Shown here piece by piece: positions 1 through 9,185 of a stretch of 10,729 bases of DNA. The first letter of the stretch is position 1. Every line of letters begins with the position of its first letter. Source of the stretch: Candidatus Heimdallarchaeota archaeon (GTDB taxonomy: Archaea > Asgardarchaeota > Heimdallarchaeia > Heimdallarchaeales > Kariarchaeaceae); the NCBI GenBank assembly GCA_021399405.1, contig JAAFKL010000118.1, positions 1 to 10,729 on the forward strand, written 5' to 3'. Position numbers and translations under genes: made by a program. Below the pieces are notes generated by a model. That model saw only the letters and a program-made list of their open reading frames with translations, was not told where the DNA came from and made no database searches.

Positions 1-18
1 GAAGTTAAATTAGTCATC
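1..18 (+). other. Left edge; reading frame open upstream of the first gene
   Basis: The six codons before the first ATG (GAA GTT AAA TTA GTC ATC) contain no stop in the frame of the giant gene, so its N-terminus may extend beyond the window. The other two frames do stop here (TAA at 6-8, TAG at 11-13), so an upstream gene could also end just before the ATG at 19. No Shine-Dalgarno-like sequence or TATA element is visible in these 18 nt. The ATG at 19 is therefore a reasonable but unproven start. Confidence 0.6.
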
Positions 19-108
19 ATGCAATTGGGTAGAAAACTCAAAACATACCTAGGCAGATCACGAAGAAGACAGAGAGAGAAACAGAGAAAATCTCGTTTTG
101 ATAGATTT
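19..108 (+). other. Basic N-terminal segment of the giant protein
   Basis: Residues 1-30 hold 13 Arg/Lys against two acidic residues, with an Arg-rich core at residues 13-19. Such a segment could contact nucleic acid. Together with the lysine tail it places strong positive charge at both ends of the protein. If translation starts upstream of the window, this would be an internal basic patch. Confidence 0.6.
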
Positions 109-3100
109 GCACCTGAAACCGTCAATAATTTATTGTCAATTTTAGAGAAAGAAGGAGATTGGAATCGATCAACAGGAGTTAGTCCATCCAGGATAATAGC
201 TGCACTTTCATCAGGTATACCACGAATTGATTCAAGCATCTTACCTCCGAGTAGTTCCATTTGGGGTCAACCAATTTGGGCACAGCAAGAAACAGTCTCA
301 AAATTACAAGCTAATAATATTTTTGAGGTATCTACATTTTTCAGAACCAGTGATACTAAACTAGCGAAGATTCTAAAAATAACGGAAGCAGAAATTGATG
401 TAGTTAAACGTAGAACAATTTCTGAATTGGATAAGCTGAGAGCTGTCCCAAAATTAGATCCAAGCATAATAGTTAATGCGGCCACAGAAAAACGATTCAC
501 TGGAAAAGATGAAAAGGGTAAAGATATTAGTATACCAAGATTATCTCGTTCACTACCGAGAAGATGGATTAGAAATTCATATGACTACATAGTTTCACCA
601 CCTGACCATTTGCAAAGAGTTCAGAGCTTGGCAATGAAACTTGTTGAGTTTGAGCGATCTGCTGTAATAACTAAATTATACGATGAACCTGTGAAAACAG
701 AGCTTGTGGATGAATTATCTAGTCTTTTAGCTTCTGGTACTTTAGGGGATGCTTCTGATTTAAAAGAACTTGAAGGATTGGATAGTTTCTTTGATGCAAT
801 GGATGAACCAGAAATTGAGGAACCAGAAACTAAAGAAATTGTAGCTGCAGCGGCAATAGAGACTCTCGCTGAGATGGAACAAACAAAGCCAAAAGCTGAT
901 GAAATTGTTAAAATAAATATATTAGAGCTCCTCCCTCATTTTGAATCATTTTTTGAATTACCAGAATTAAAGAAGCGAAAGGTTACTACATTAATTGAAT
1001 TTTTGTTTGAAACTACACATCCGATCAATCCTATAAATGAAAAAATTTTGGCATCATCATTGATATCCAATTTCAAATCCCAATTGAGTGGAATGGTTGA
1101 TGTTTTTCAAGAATATGGTGATATCAAAGTTAGTGTCGCAGGTCAAGATTGGATCGATGGATATTTACGAAATGCATTCAAGAGACGGAAGATAAACACA
1201 GTAAACGATATCATAAAAGCCGATGATGGTGTTTTATTCGAGATTGGAGAACTTCAGAGATTACTATTTACCAGTCTTATGGGGACCTTGATACCATCAG
1301 AAGGAAAAATCACGGAGACTGATTATTTAACTGAAAATGCAACAGAAAAAATTGCAATATTAAGAAAGGCAGGGATCAAAACAGTAGAAGAACTAGCAGC
1401 GACACCCTCTGATGTTATTGTTTCAGATAAGAAATATGCAAAATTCGTTACATTACTTATTGAAGAGTCCAAGGACAAGATTATTGAATATTTGACAATG
1501 TCTAATTCTCTTGGAGAACTGAATTTAATCAAAGAAATTAGCAGTGAAATTGAACTTCAATTAGATGAGGCAGAAATAGCAAATCCAGTGGAACTTTACT
1601 TAAAATACCCCGAAATCAAGGATAAGGCAACAAAGGAGAGAGCAAGATATCTAATTACTCAAGCTGGATTTAATTTCGAAGGTTTACCTAAGAATTTTGT
1701 TTCTGCCCTTGATGAACTAGAGGTTTATGCTTTAGATCAAATCGTTTTGGCACCAAACAGATACCTGAGCAAAAAGATAAATCCGGAAATCCGAAAAATT
1801 ATTGAATCAGGGTTAGGTACATTAATGTTACCACCTGAATTAATATCTCCAAATTTAATCCCTTCAGCAAACTTACTGGTTGATGCAGGAGTGACTACAA
1901 TTGGAAAATTTTTAGTATGGCCAAGTGTTGAACTAGCCAGAATTACTAACTACACAGAAGAATGGCTCAATCTACTTAAACAAACATTTGATTCAAAGGA
2001 TTACACTGAAAATAAGTTAACAAATATAGCTACATTAACCTCGGTAGCCCACTTAATTGGAGAGGAAAATGTAAATTCATTAAAGTTTTGGGGCTTCGAT
2101 TCTATATCAGGTATTTGTCAAATAAAATGGGGTGATGTATTCCCTGAAAATTTGGCATATTGGTCAAAAATTGCAAAATTAAATCAATTGATTGTTAGTG
2201 ATATAGAAATTCTAAGTGATCTAATAATTGAAAAGAAACTGAAGAAGACATTTGATAAAATTGAAGAAGATTTCAGATCTAAAGGCATAGTTACAATATT
2301 AGACTTCTTGCGATCTACAGAATCTACTTTATTGGCGATGTTATCAAACAAATCTAAAAAAACTAATTTTGAAAATTTCTATCGAGAATTAAGTACTTCT
2401 ACTTCCAAAATTATTGATCGAAATTCTGACTTGTATCATGCTATACTTGCATATAGGGCAATTGAAAGAATAAAATCGCCGGTTGTTTATATGAGTGAGT
2501 TTGAACCAAGAGAAATTGATATGCTGACATCTCAAGGAATTAAAACATTGAATCAAATGATTCTTACTCCCCAAAGTGAAATTGCTACTTTTCTAAAAAC
2601 GACACAAAATATTGTCAGTAATAAAATTGAGAAATCAATCTTACAAACTGGCGGAAGGGAGATTGGTATTCGAGATACATCCTCAAAGATGAAGCCCGTT
2701 ATAACTTTTGAATTTGATGGCATAGAGTATTTCACGAATGATGATTTACAAGCATTATATTCAAATGGGTATAATACTCTCGAATCGATATATTATATTG
2801 CAGATCCAAGAACTTTTGAAGTAGCTGGCTTAAATTGGGAAATAGTAAATCTATTCAAAAAATTATTAAGATCGCCACCAGTATTAATCTCATGGAAACG
2901 AAAGGTTCAGAAACTGAAAGAGAAGCCTGTTGAAGCCATCGATGATTCTGATCTTTATACAACCCCGTCTGGTATAGAACGGGCGAGCATCAAAAAAGAT
3001 CAAATGCAGATTCCCGAACTAGAGTATATTGAAGTAGATCATTATTATACTTTAACAACAAATGAACTCGATAATTTAGGCAAAAAGAATATCAATCGAG

Positions 3101-6100
3101 TAATTGATTTTGCAACTGCTGATGTTGAAGATCTTGCAAAAATTCTCTCATGGGAAGTAGAAACAGTAATAGAAAGGCAACAAACAATAATACTTCAAGA
3201 AGTGGGAATTAACCTGTCTGATTTGGAGATCTTTAGACAAGATCATTTGGATCATCTCAAGGAGCTAGGACTAGAAACAATAGAAGATTTATACTTCACA
3301 ACTAGTCCAGAAGGTTGGGAATCTGAAATATTACCATACGAGCCGATTCAAACAATTAAGAATATTGTTAATTTAGAATTAAACAATGTAGTTGCAGAAT
3401 TGGGTGACGATATTGTTGAGCTCTTGATAAACAATGAAGTAAAAACAATATTAGATTTACTACTAACCGGAGATCAAATTCTTGAGCAGAGAACAGGGTT
3501 GCCTGCTGAAAGGTTTGAAAATCTCAAATTTGCATTGGATTTTGGTGCACTTATTGAAGCATTTGACAAATCAATCCTCTTTACTCCTGGATTACTATTC
3601 CATCAAGCAAATACTCTCATTAAAAATAAAATAACCCGCATTATTGATTTGTTAGTTGGCAAACCTAGTAAGATTGCAAAAATCTTAGGCATAGATAACA
3701 AAGAAGCTAAATTAATTATTGAAGGGATAAATCGGACTAGTGTTCTTCTAAGTGAAGAAGAGAGGGGAGTCCCATTGAGGGATCTAAATGTATTCAGTCG
3801 ATCAGATCTAAGATCTGTCGCCAAATCAGGTATCTTTGAAATGAATGAAATTGATACTTTACAGGAACTTCTTTATCAAGTAGCCCCTAATATTTTCCAA
3901 GGAGAAGATTATGTACTACAACAAGTAGTTGATCTTCAAGCCATATGTAGGATACCTTTCTCAAAAATTAGTGATCTCAATCGTGAAGAAGTTGAATTAT
4001 TGAACTCTCAGGGGATCCATACCATCGCAGATACTTTACTCATTAGTTTTGATGATTTGCCAACTAATGATCCTCGAGTTAACGAGGCTCTAAACTATGT
4101 ATCAGTATCAATTAAGGATTTGAGTCCATTTGTTGCGATGGCAAAATTACCAGCTCATGTCGTCCAAAAATCTGAGGACACCCGTGTTTTAATTAATGTC
4201 TGGTTAGATAACAGTGATGAACTTCATGAACGATCGATTAGAAATATTCGTTCATTGCTATGTATGCCAATCCGATTAACAAGTTATTACAAATCGTATA
4301 CTGGTAACAGATCAGAGATCGTAGATAAGACATTTGCAGATTTACTATTAGAATATGCCCCAGAAGGGCATCCAAACAGTTTACTCATTAACGAATTAAA
4401 GACTCAAGGCTCCTTAATCAAACTTCTAAGAGAAGGGTCATCACCAATAACATCGTTGGATCTTGAGGCGAACTCCTTCAGGTCATTGCTAGAGAATGGT
4501 TTCTCATCAATGGAGAAAATAATTCTAGTGGATGACAAAAGATTGTCTACTATATCAAACATGAGTCAGAAATATTGGAAAAGCATAAAAGAAAATTTTG
4601 ACCCAGAGTCTTCTCTGACACAACTAAAAAATATGGGAATAAGACTAAACAATTTAGCTCTCAGTTCAGATGAGTTTGCAGAATTAGAAGAAAAGGACCT
4701 TGAATATGTTGACCAGATAAGTGTATATTTGCAGCCTGAGGGAGTAATAGCTAAAATTCACAAATTTATATTTAGCTCAACTCTATTTCTAATTGGAACC
4801 CCAGGAGAGAAAGAAATTGCAGAAAATATGGGATCAAGAAACATAATCGAAGCAATATTGTCTTTACGCAAACATGGAGCAAATCATGAATTAATTGTTG
4901 AAATGGTAACATTAGCGTGGACAGCATACTCACAAAATTTTGTTGTATTACCAAAAAATATCGTAGATACTTGTGAAGATTTGAAGATATATTCTATGCA
5001 AGATCTGGTTACTTACGTTTCACATAATTCTCCTGTGAAAAAAGATTTAACGACAGTTGCAGCTACGTATGCAAAATCAGTTCTTCTTCTATCGTTGCCT
5101 TCGGATGACCTGATTGAATTAATGCAAGTTAATCGATGTTCAAGCATTATTGAAGCCCTCACCACACCTATGAATATGGGTAAAATTATCAAGATCAGAA
5201 AACAGATAAAAGAAAGTGGCGAATTGATCATTGAGAATCAGCTTGAGCTTGACACTAAAATTATAAGCAAACTTTCCAAACAATTGCATAATAGATTAGC
5301 AGATTCGCAATTATCCTTACAGGATATAATTGCCTCACCCCGAACTGCAGATACATACAAGGGTATTAAACAAAAATTCCTTGGTGAATTACGATTGCTT
5401 CTAAAAATCCCATTGAGTCGGCTATATAATGACCTTATCCAACTACCAACTCATCTCGAAGTGTTTCAAAAGATTATGAGGCTCGATGAATTAATCCTTT
5501 ATTACCCCGTTATTTATCGTGAAGACAAAAAAATGGGTGAGCAATTAAGAGAATGGCTGCATTCAGATTCACTTATTGTTATCAAAGATCTTGAGATACC
5601 AAAAGAGGCTCAGTTAGCCGCAGAAACTGCAATGAATATCCCTGTCACAGGTTTCCACGAACTTTGGACAGCTACTTGGCAAGGAGCTACATCAATTAGC
5701 AACATGGACAACAAACCGGCTAAGTACATTAAACAATTAATTTCGAATTCTTCACATTCTGTTTTATCAATTAAAGAATTGAGAGCAAATGAATATTGGG
5801 GATTATACAATTCAAATGTTTATTGTTTATCAGATATCATTCTTACCCCCGAAAAAATAATAAGTGCGAACCCCAATTTTACAAAGAAAAGGGTTTTAGA
5901 GGTTATATCGCTCGCTATGAAAGCGATTATCGATGGTGTAGCGGATCCAAGTATCAATATTAGAGAGATCTGTGGGGTATTTGGAGTTGACAAATTTACT
6001 CAAACAGAGACAAGTATTGTAGTATTAAAAACAAGTAACAGACATCCATTGCTACCTGAAATTGTTATTGATAAGGATATGGAGAATTTCCTCCTTGCAC

Positions 6101-9100
6101 CAATTGGGTTAACTGATATTGCAAACAACATGAAGTTTGAAGATTTAAAGATTTTACTGAAATTGGGAATTGTCAATCTTCTTGACCTCTTCAATTATCC
6201 TGAGAAGATGCCACAATTACCCAAAAAATATTCCTCACTAAATCAAAGATTGGATCTTATTAAGAAATCTGAAAAAACAGTAGACCAGGAATTAGAATTA
6301 AACAATTTCTCCTTGCCTACAGAAATCACTAATCAAGTCCTTCACGAAAACAAAATTAGTAATTTTGTGAGTCAGGTTCTGCAAATAAACAATTATGAAT
6401 GGTTTAGAAAACTCGAATTTCCTCTATCCTATACGAGTATGGAAGCAAATAAAATTGCAATCCTAAGTAAAAATGGTATTAATTCAACTTTTGACCTATT
6501 TATTGCTCCTATTGGAAATATTGTCTCTTTATTGGGTGACACAAAAGAAACTTACCTCAATTTTCTAACAAAAATCAATTTTGAAAACCTTCAAGAGACA
6601 GTTTCGAATGTCCCCTTACAAATTAGTACAATTGAGGTTATATCAAAATCCGGACTTGAAATTCTAAGCAAACATAATTTCTTTTCATTACTAGATATTA
6701 GAGACAAAGTACCTAGCGGATTAAATCGAAATGATGAACTCCAAATCAATAATTATATTCAAATTCTTAATTCAGATTCTTCATTAATGCTTCAAAGCCC
6801 ACTCTTCCCTTTTAATGATTATATTAAATTAAAAGATGATATGGGTATGAATTTAGTTCGTGATATTTTCAATTCAAGACATGAACTAAGTAAGGATCAA
6901 AGAGATTTACTTGATAATTTCACACCAAAGAAGCTAATAGAACTCAGAGATAATGCAAGCAAATTCTCAATGCTAGAATTACTTAGTATTAATGATGAGA
7001 AAATTTTGGTGAAAAATGGAGTGTTTACGTTTATTCAGCTGCAACAGACTGGCATTGATGAATTACTTCAAATGAAAATCGCTGCTGCGAAAGCAGAAGA
7101 AATTCCGTATATTTTGGGAGTGGGTTGGCAAAATGTTGAAGGTCTATCTGAAAACACCAGATCAACGGTTTCATCTGTTAAAGTACAAACTGTTGCAGAA
7201 TTACTATCCCTAAAACTGCAATTAGATCTTCCTGAGAAAATTTCGATCATCAAACCAATAGAACTCAAGCAATTCTATTCAGATCTCGCTTTACCAAATA
7301 TACTAATCGATAATCAGATACTCACACTTGGCGATGTTTTGGAAACAAACAAGGGAATGAAGCTCTACAAGAAAGGTGATAATGATTTACTTATTCTGAT
7401 TAGTTTCCTTCATCAATCAATACGTAAAATCCCGAAAATTTCAAATAAGTGGATTCCAAAATTGGAGAGGAATAATATAATTAGAGTTTGGCAGTATCTA
7501 AACACCGATTCCGCCATTTTAGCTGGGTTTTGTTCGTCATCTTCAAAAGCACAAGATGAACAAAAGCAGAATATTTCAATTACAACTATCCTAAAGAAGG
7601 TCAAACTAACATTCTCTACTGCAACTCCTGAAGATGGTGAAATATTATTATCTCATGGACTATTTTCTGCATCAGAAATGAACAGCGTTGGTTTATTATC
7701 TAAATATCTAGACACAGACAAAGCAGCTTCTGGTATAATATCAAAATATGTAACACTAGTAGGAATGGAAATTTATAAACTTCAAAGCTTTTGGGATCTT
7801 CCTAAGATTGATAAATGGAAACTAGCTGCCAAATATAAATTAATTAGAGATGTATTTCTTGAGAATCCTAAACTTGGTTCAAACTTATTGAAATCAGCTC
7901 TTAAGCAAGAATTTATCAACGAAGTAAAACTAGGTAAATGGATAGATGCTGCTGCTTTCAAGAATTATACAGTTCATCAATTTGCTTACGAATATTATGG
8001 TGGAAGATTAGATGATAATACATCATTATTGCAGAAATTACTTGTCCCTCTTGACATAATCCCTTCATTACAAGCTTTACATATAATCTCAGGATACGAA
8101 TCTGAAATCACTACCGTGTTGGATTTATTATTAGTTAGTGCGGAAGGAACAGCAATCAAAAGATTACTGTTGAATGAAAGTCTTCACCAGAAGGTTATTG
8201 ATGAGATTGGCACTTTAGAATCTGTTAGAACACCTATACCCAAATTAGGAATAGTTAGTTCATCAATACAAGTATCATTGAACGAAGCCGGATTTTACTC
8301 CTGGAACCAAGTATTAGGGAAGTTTACGGAAGAGGAATTTTATGGGATTAAGGGTATAACTCTCAAGACGGTAAATTCTATTGTTGAATCAACTAATATT
8401 CCTATTACACAATTCCTTGAACTCCGTGCTCTGGGATTGAAAACTATGAAAAAGTTGGTTAAATCAGGAGTCAATACCGTTTTTGACTTAATCTTGGTTA
8501 ATTCTAAACTCAAGAATATATTGGGTAAAAATTTGGAATCGATACTAATCAATCTAACAAAAAGCAATCTAAATAAGGGTGGGAAACATTCAGAATCCAA
8601 GCTATCCCTCTCTCGCAAGATAAAAATTGCTGATGTTTCTAAATATAATGAGCTTGGGGTTAGATCACCCACTGATATACTTGTAGGGTTCAAAATTGAT
8701 ACGAAAGATCTGGAATTAATCGATGGTATTGAAGATTGGAAATCTTTGGGGACAATTGAAATCAAAGAGTTAAATACGACTCCAGTAATAATTGATAAAT
8801 TCAATAAAGGTGGATTCAAGTCATTAGATGAATTAATTATTACACCTGATTCTGTACTTAAATCAATTGGGCTTAGTAATAAGGAAATAAATGAATTCAA
8901 TAATTCGTTGTTTTTACCATCCAAAAGACCAAAAAGGTCTGGAAGTAAAACGACCTCCAAAAAAGTGACTAAGAAAGCTACAGCGGGTAAAAAAACGAAA
9001 AAGAAGAAACCGACAAATAAAAAGACCACCAGTAAAACAACTAAAAAGAAAGCTAAAAAGAAAGCCAAAAAGAAGGTCAAAAAGAAGGTCAAAAAGAAAT

Positions 9101-9171
9101 CTACTTCGAAAAAAGCTGGAAAGAAGAAGAAGAGTACCAAGAAGCGTACAAAAAAGAAAGTTAAGAGGTAA
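19..9171 (+). CDS. Giant HhH-like repeat protein with lysine-rich tail, probable DNA-binding scaffold
   Basis: This 3050-residue protein is not one I recognise as a named family. Domains in order: a basic N-terminus (residues 1-30, 13 Arg/Lys), a first repeat-like unit (about 91-138), a basic stretch (about 155-185), an acidic linker (244-273), a long array of degenerate helical repeats (about 440-2963), and a Lys-rich tail (2969-3050). The repeats follow a pattern like L-x3-G-I-x-T-x2-D-L-L-x2-P-x3-[IL]-A-x2-L-G-I, then a hydrophobic helix. This resembles the second half of tandem HhH domains, as in the RpoA C-terminal domain, the Rad51 N-terminus or topoisomerase V. HhH domains normally bind the DNA backbone without sequence specificity. 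I see no signal peptide, membrane span, Walker motif or nuclease motif, and only eight Cys in no metal-binding arrangement. A structural, nucleoid-associated role is inferred. The gene ends 14 nt before a TopVIA gene and is probably co-transcribed with it. The ORF being coding is near certain; DNA binding is likely; the specific role is unknown. Confidence 0.9.
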   Translation: MQLGRKLKTYLGRSRRRQREKQRKSRFDRFAPETVNNLLSILEKEGDWNRSTGVSPSRIIAALSSGIPRIDSSILPPSSSIWGQPIWAQQETVSKLQANNIFEVSTFFRTSDTKLAKILKITEAEIDVVKRRTISELDKLRAVPKLDPSIIVNAATEKRFTGKDEKGKDISIPRLSRSLPRRWIRNSYDYIVSPPDHLQRVQSLAMKLVEFERSAVITKLYDEPVKTELVDELSSLLASGTLGDASDLKELEGLDSFFDAMDEPEIEEPETKEIVAAAAIETLAEMEQTKPKADEIVKINILELLPHFESFFELPELKKRKVTTLIEFLFETTHPINPINEKILASSLISNFKSQLSGMVDVFQEYGDIKVSVAGQDWIDGYLRNAFKRRKINTVNDIIKADDGVLFEIGELQRLLFTSLMGTLIPSEGKITETDYLTENATEKIAILRKAGIKTVEELAATPSDVIVSDKKYAKFVTLLIEESKDKIIEYLTMSNSLGELNLIKEISSEIELQLDEAEIANPVELYLKYPEIKDKATKERARYLITQAGFNFEGLPKNFVSALDELEVYALDQIVLAPNRYLSKKINPEIRKIIESGLGTLMLPPELISPNLIPSANLLVDAGVTTIGKFLVWPSVELARITNYTEEWLNLLKQTFDSKDYTENKLTNIATLTSVAHLIGEENVNSLKFWGFDSISGICQIKWGDVFPENLAYWSKIAKLNQLIVSDIEILSDLIIEKKLKKTFDKIEEDFRSKGIVTILDFLRSTESTLLAMLSNKSKKTNFENFYRELSTSTSKIIDRNSDLYHAILAYRAIERIKSPVVYMSEFEPREIDMLTSQGIKTLNQMILTPQSEIATFLKTTQNIVSNKIEKSILQTGGREIGIRDTSSKMKPVITFEFDGIEYFTNDDLQALYSNGYNTLESIYYIADPRTFEVAGLNWEIVNLFKKLLRSPPVLISWKRKVQKLKEKPVEAIDDSDLYTTPSGIERASIKKDQMQIPELEYIEVDHYYTLTTNELDNLGKKNINRVIDFATADVEDLAKILSWEVETVIERQQTIILQEVGINLSDLEIFRQDHLDHLKELGLETIEDLYFTTSPEGWESEILPYEPIQTIKNIVNLELNNVVAELGDDIVELLINNEVKTILDLLLTGDQILEQRTGLPAERFENLKFALDFGALIEAFDKSILFTPGLLFHQANTLIKNKITRIIDLLVGKPSKIAKILGIDNKEAKLIIEGINRTSVLLSEEERGVPLRDLNVFSRSDLRSVAKSGIFEMNEIDTLQELLYQVAPNIFQGEDYVLQQVVDLQAICRIPFSKISDLNREEVELLNSQGIHTIADTLLISFDDLPTNDPRVNEALNYVSVSIKDLSPFVAMAKLPAHVVQKSEDTRVLINVWLDNSDELHERSIRNIRSLLCMPIRLTSYYKSYTGNRSEIVDKTFADLLLEYAPEGHPNSLLINELKTQGSLIKLLREGSSPITSLDLEANSFRSLLENGFSSMEKIILVDDKRLSTISNMSQKYWKSIKENFDPESSLTQLKNMGIRLNNLALSSDEFAELEEKDLEYVDQISVYLQPEGVIAKIHKFIFSSTLFLIGTPGEKEIAENMGSRNIIEAILSLRKHGANHELIVEMVTLAWTAYSQNFVVLPKNIVDTCEDLKIYSMQDLVTYVSHNSPVKKDLTTVAATYAKSVLLLSLPSDDLIELMQVNRCSSIIEALTTPMNMGKIIKIRKQIKESGELIIENQLELDTKIISKLSKQLHNRLADSQLSLQDIIASPRTADTYKGIKQKFLGELRLLLKIPLSRLYNDLIQLPTHLEVFQKIMRLDELILYYPVIYREDKKMGEQLREWLHSDSLIVIKDLEIPKEAQLAAETAMNIPVTGFHELWTATWQGATSISNMDNKPAKYIKQLISNSSHSVLSIKELRANEYWGLYNSNVYCLSDIILTPEKIISANPNFTKKRVLEVISLAMKAIIDGVADPSINIREICGVFGVDKFTQTETSIVVLKTSNRHPLLPEIVIDKDMENFLLAPIGLTDIANNMKFEDLKILLKLGIVNLLDLFNYPEKMPQLPKKYSSLNQRLDLIKKSEKTVDQELELNNFSLPTEITNQVLHENKISNFVSQVLQINNYEWFRKLEFPLSYTSMEANKIAILSKNGINSTFDLFIAPIGNIVSLLGDTKETYLNFLTKINFENLQETVSNVPLQISTIEVISKSGLEILSKHNFFSLLDIRDKVPSGLNRNDELQINNYIQILNSDSSLMLQSPLFPFNDYIKLKDDMGMNLVRDIFNSRHELSKDQRDLLDNFTPKKLIELRDNASKFSMLELLSINDEKILVKNGVFTFIQLQQTGIDELLQMKIAAAKAEEIPYILGVGWQNVEGLSENTRSTVSSVKVQTVAELLSLKLQLDLPEKISIIKPIELKQFYSDLALPNILIDNQILTLGDVLETNKGMKLYKKGDNDLLILISFLHQSIRKIPKISNKWIPKLERNNIIRVWQYLNTDSAILAGFCSSSSKAQDEQKQNISITTILKKVKLTFSTATPEDGEILLSHGLFSASEMNSVGLLSKYLDTDKAASGIISKYVTLVGMEIYKLQSFWDLPKIDKWKLAAKYKLIRDVFLENPKLGSNLLKSALKQEFINEVKLGKWIDAAAFKNYTVHQFAYEYYGGRLDDNTSLLQKLLVPLDIIPSLQALHIISGYESEITTVLDLLLVSAEGTAIKRLLLNESLHQKVIDEIGTLESVRTPIPKLGIVSSSIQVSLNEAGFYSWNQVLGKFTEEEFYGIKGITLKTVNSIVESTNIPITQFLELRALGLKTMKKLVKSGVNTVFDLILVNSKLKNILGKNLESILINLTKSNLNKGGKHSESKLSLSRKIKIADVSKYNELGVRSPTDILVGFKIDTKDLELIDGIEDWKSLGTIEIKELNTTPVIIDKFNKGGFKSLDELIITPDSVLKSIGLSNKEINEFNNSLFLPSKRPKRSGSKTTSKKVTKKATAGKKTKKKKPTNKKTTSKTTKKKAKKKAKKKVKKKVKKKSTSKKAGKKKKSTKKRTKKKVKR
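289..8907 (+). repeat. Protein-level array of about 35-40 degenerate HhH-like units
   Basis: The repeats are visible only in the protein; I saw no matching DNA-level duplication, so the array is old and diverged. A typical unit has a lead-in strand or helix, a helix ending in L-x3-G-[IVF], a T/S-x2-[DE]-L-[LI] helix, often a Pro, a turn near L-x-I, and a final amphipathic helix. The clearest units by residue are about 448-485, 619-656, 749-790, 833-875, 910-951, 1016-1057, 1077-1118, 1133-1174, 1197-1238, 1325-1365, 1487-1528, 1924-1972, 2042-2083, 2145-2186, 2327-2366, 2540-2580, 2751-2793, 2800-2848, 2873-2912 and 2924-2963. The unit at 1197-1238 is closest to a classical HhH, with K-I-A-K-I-L-G-I-D followed by an Ala/Ile/Ile helix. 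Many units between these keep only the hydrophobic pattern, so the count is approximate. Confidence 0.7.
748..837 (+). other. Acidic, probably flexible linker
   Basis: Residues 244-273 carry 13 Asp/Glu and two Lys, with a run of Pro-Glu steps (E-P-E-I-E-E-P-E at 263-270). An Ala-rich helix follows (275-285). This separates the basic N-terminal part from the main repeat array and is probably disordered. Its charge is opposite to the lysine tail, so an intramolecular or intermolecular contact between the two is possible. Confidence 0.6.
8923..9168 (+). other. Histone H1-like lysine-rich C-terminal tail
   Basis: Residues 2969-3050 contain 43 Lys and several Arg among 82 positions, with no Asp or Glu. 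The remainder is mainly Thr, Ser, Ala, Val, Gly and Pro. This matches the style of disordered DNA-compacting tails in eukaryotic linker histone H1 and in bacterial H1-like proteins. It begins right after the last HhH-like unit. Electrostatic DNA binding is the likely role. Low complexity means similarity to histones is compositional and does not show common descent. Confidence 0.8.
9043..9102 (+). repeat. Five tandem 12-bp copies in the lysine tail
   Basis: Five consecutive 12-nt units of the form AAA AAG AAR NNY run in frame: two ending in Ala codons (GCT, GCC), two identical copies ending in Val (GTC), and one ending in Ser (TCT). They encode K-K-K-[AVS]. The two perfect adjacent copies (9067-9090) suggest recent expansion by slippage, so copy number may differ between strains. 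Confidence 0.85.
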
Positions 9172-9173
9172 AT

Positions 9174-9179
9174 GGTGGT
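9174..9179 (+). promoter_or_regulatory. Candidate ribosome binding site for the TopVIA gene
   Basis: GGTGGT lies 6 nt before the ATG at 9186 and matches five of six bases of GGTGAT, part of the archaeal anti-Shine-Dalgarno complement. A better core, GAGGT (9165-9169), lies inside the last codons of the giant gene but is 16 nt from this ATG. Either could support coupled translation from the upstream gene. The evidence is modest. Confidence 0.4.
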
Positions 9180-9185
9180 AGAAAA

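Noticed and set aside
19..900. N-terminal part as a topoisomerase V-like catalytic domain ahead of the HhH array
   Set aside because: Topo V has an N-terminal catalytic domain before its HhH repeats, but I cannot find a convincing active-site pattern here. A structure prediction of residues 1-300 would settle it.
4753..4800. Possible membrane segment around residues 1579-1594 of the giant protein
   Set aside because: The hydrophobic run is short and interrupted, and fits the core of a repeat helix; no topology signals accompany it.
2110..7532. Zinc-binding cysteines in the giant protein
   Set aside because: The eight Cys are scattered singly, with no C-x2-C pairs.
19..9171. Giant protein as TopVIB, the usual TopVIA partner
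   Set aside because: It is about five times too long, and I see no GHKL ATPase motifs (N-box, D-x-G-x-G) or transducer domain.
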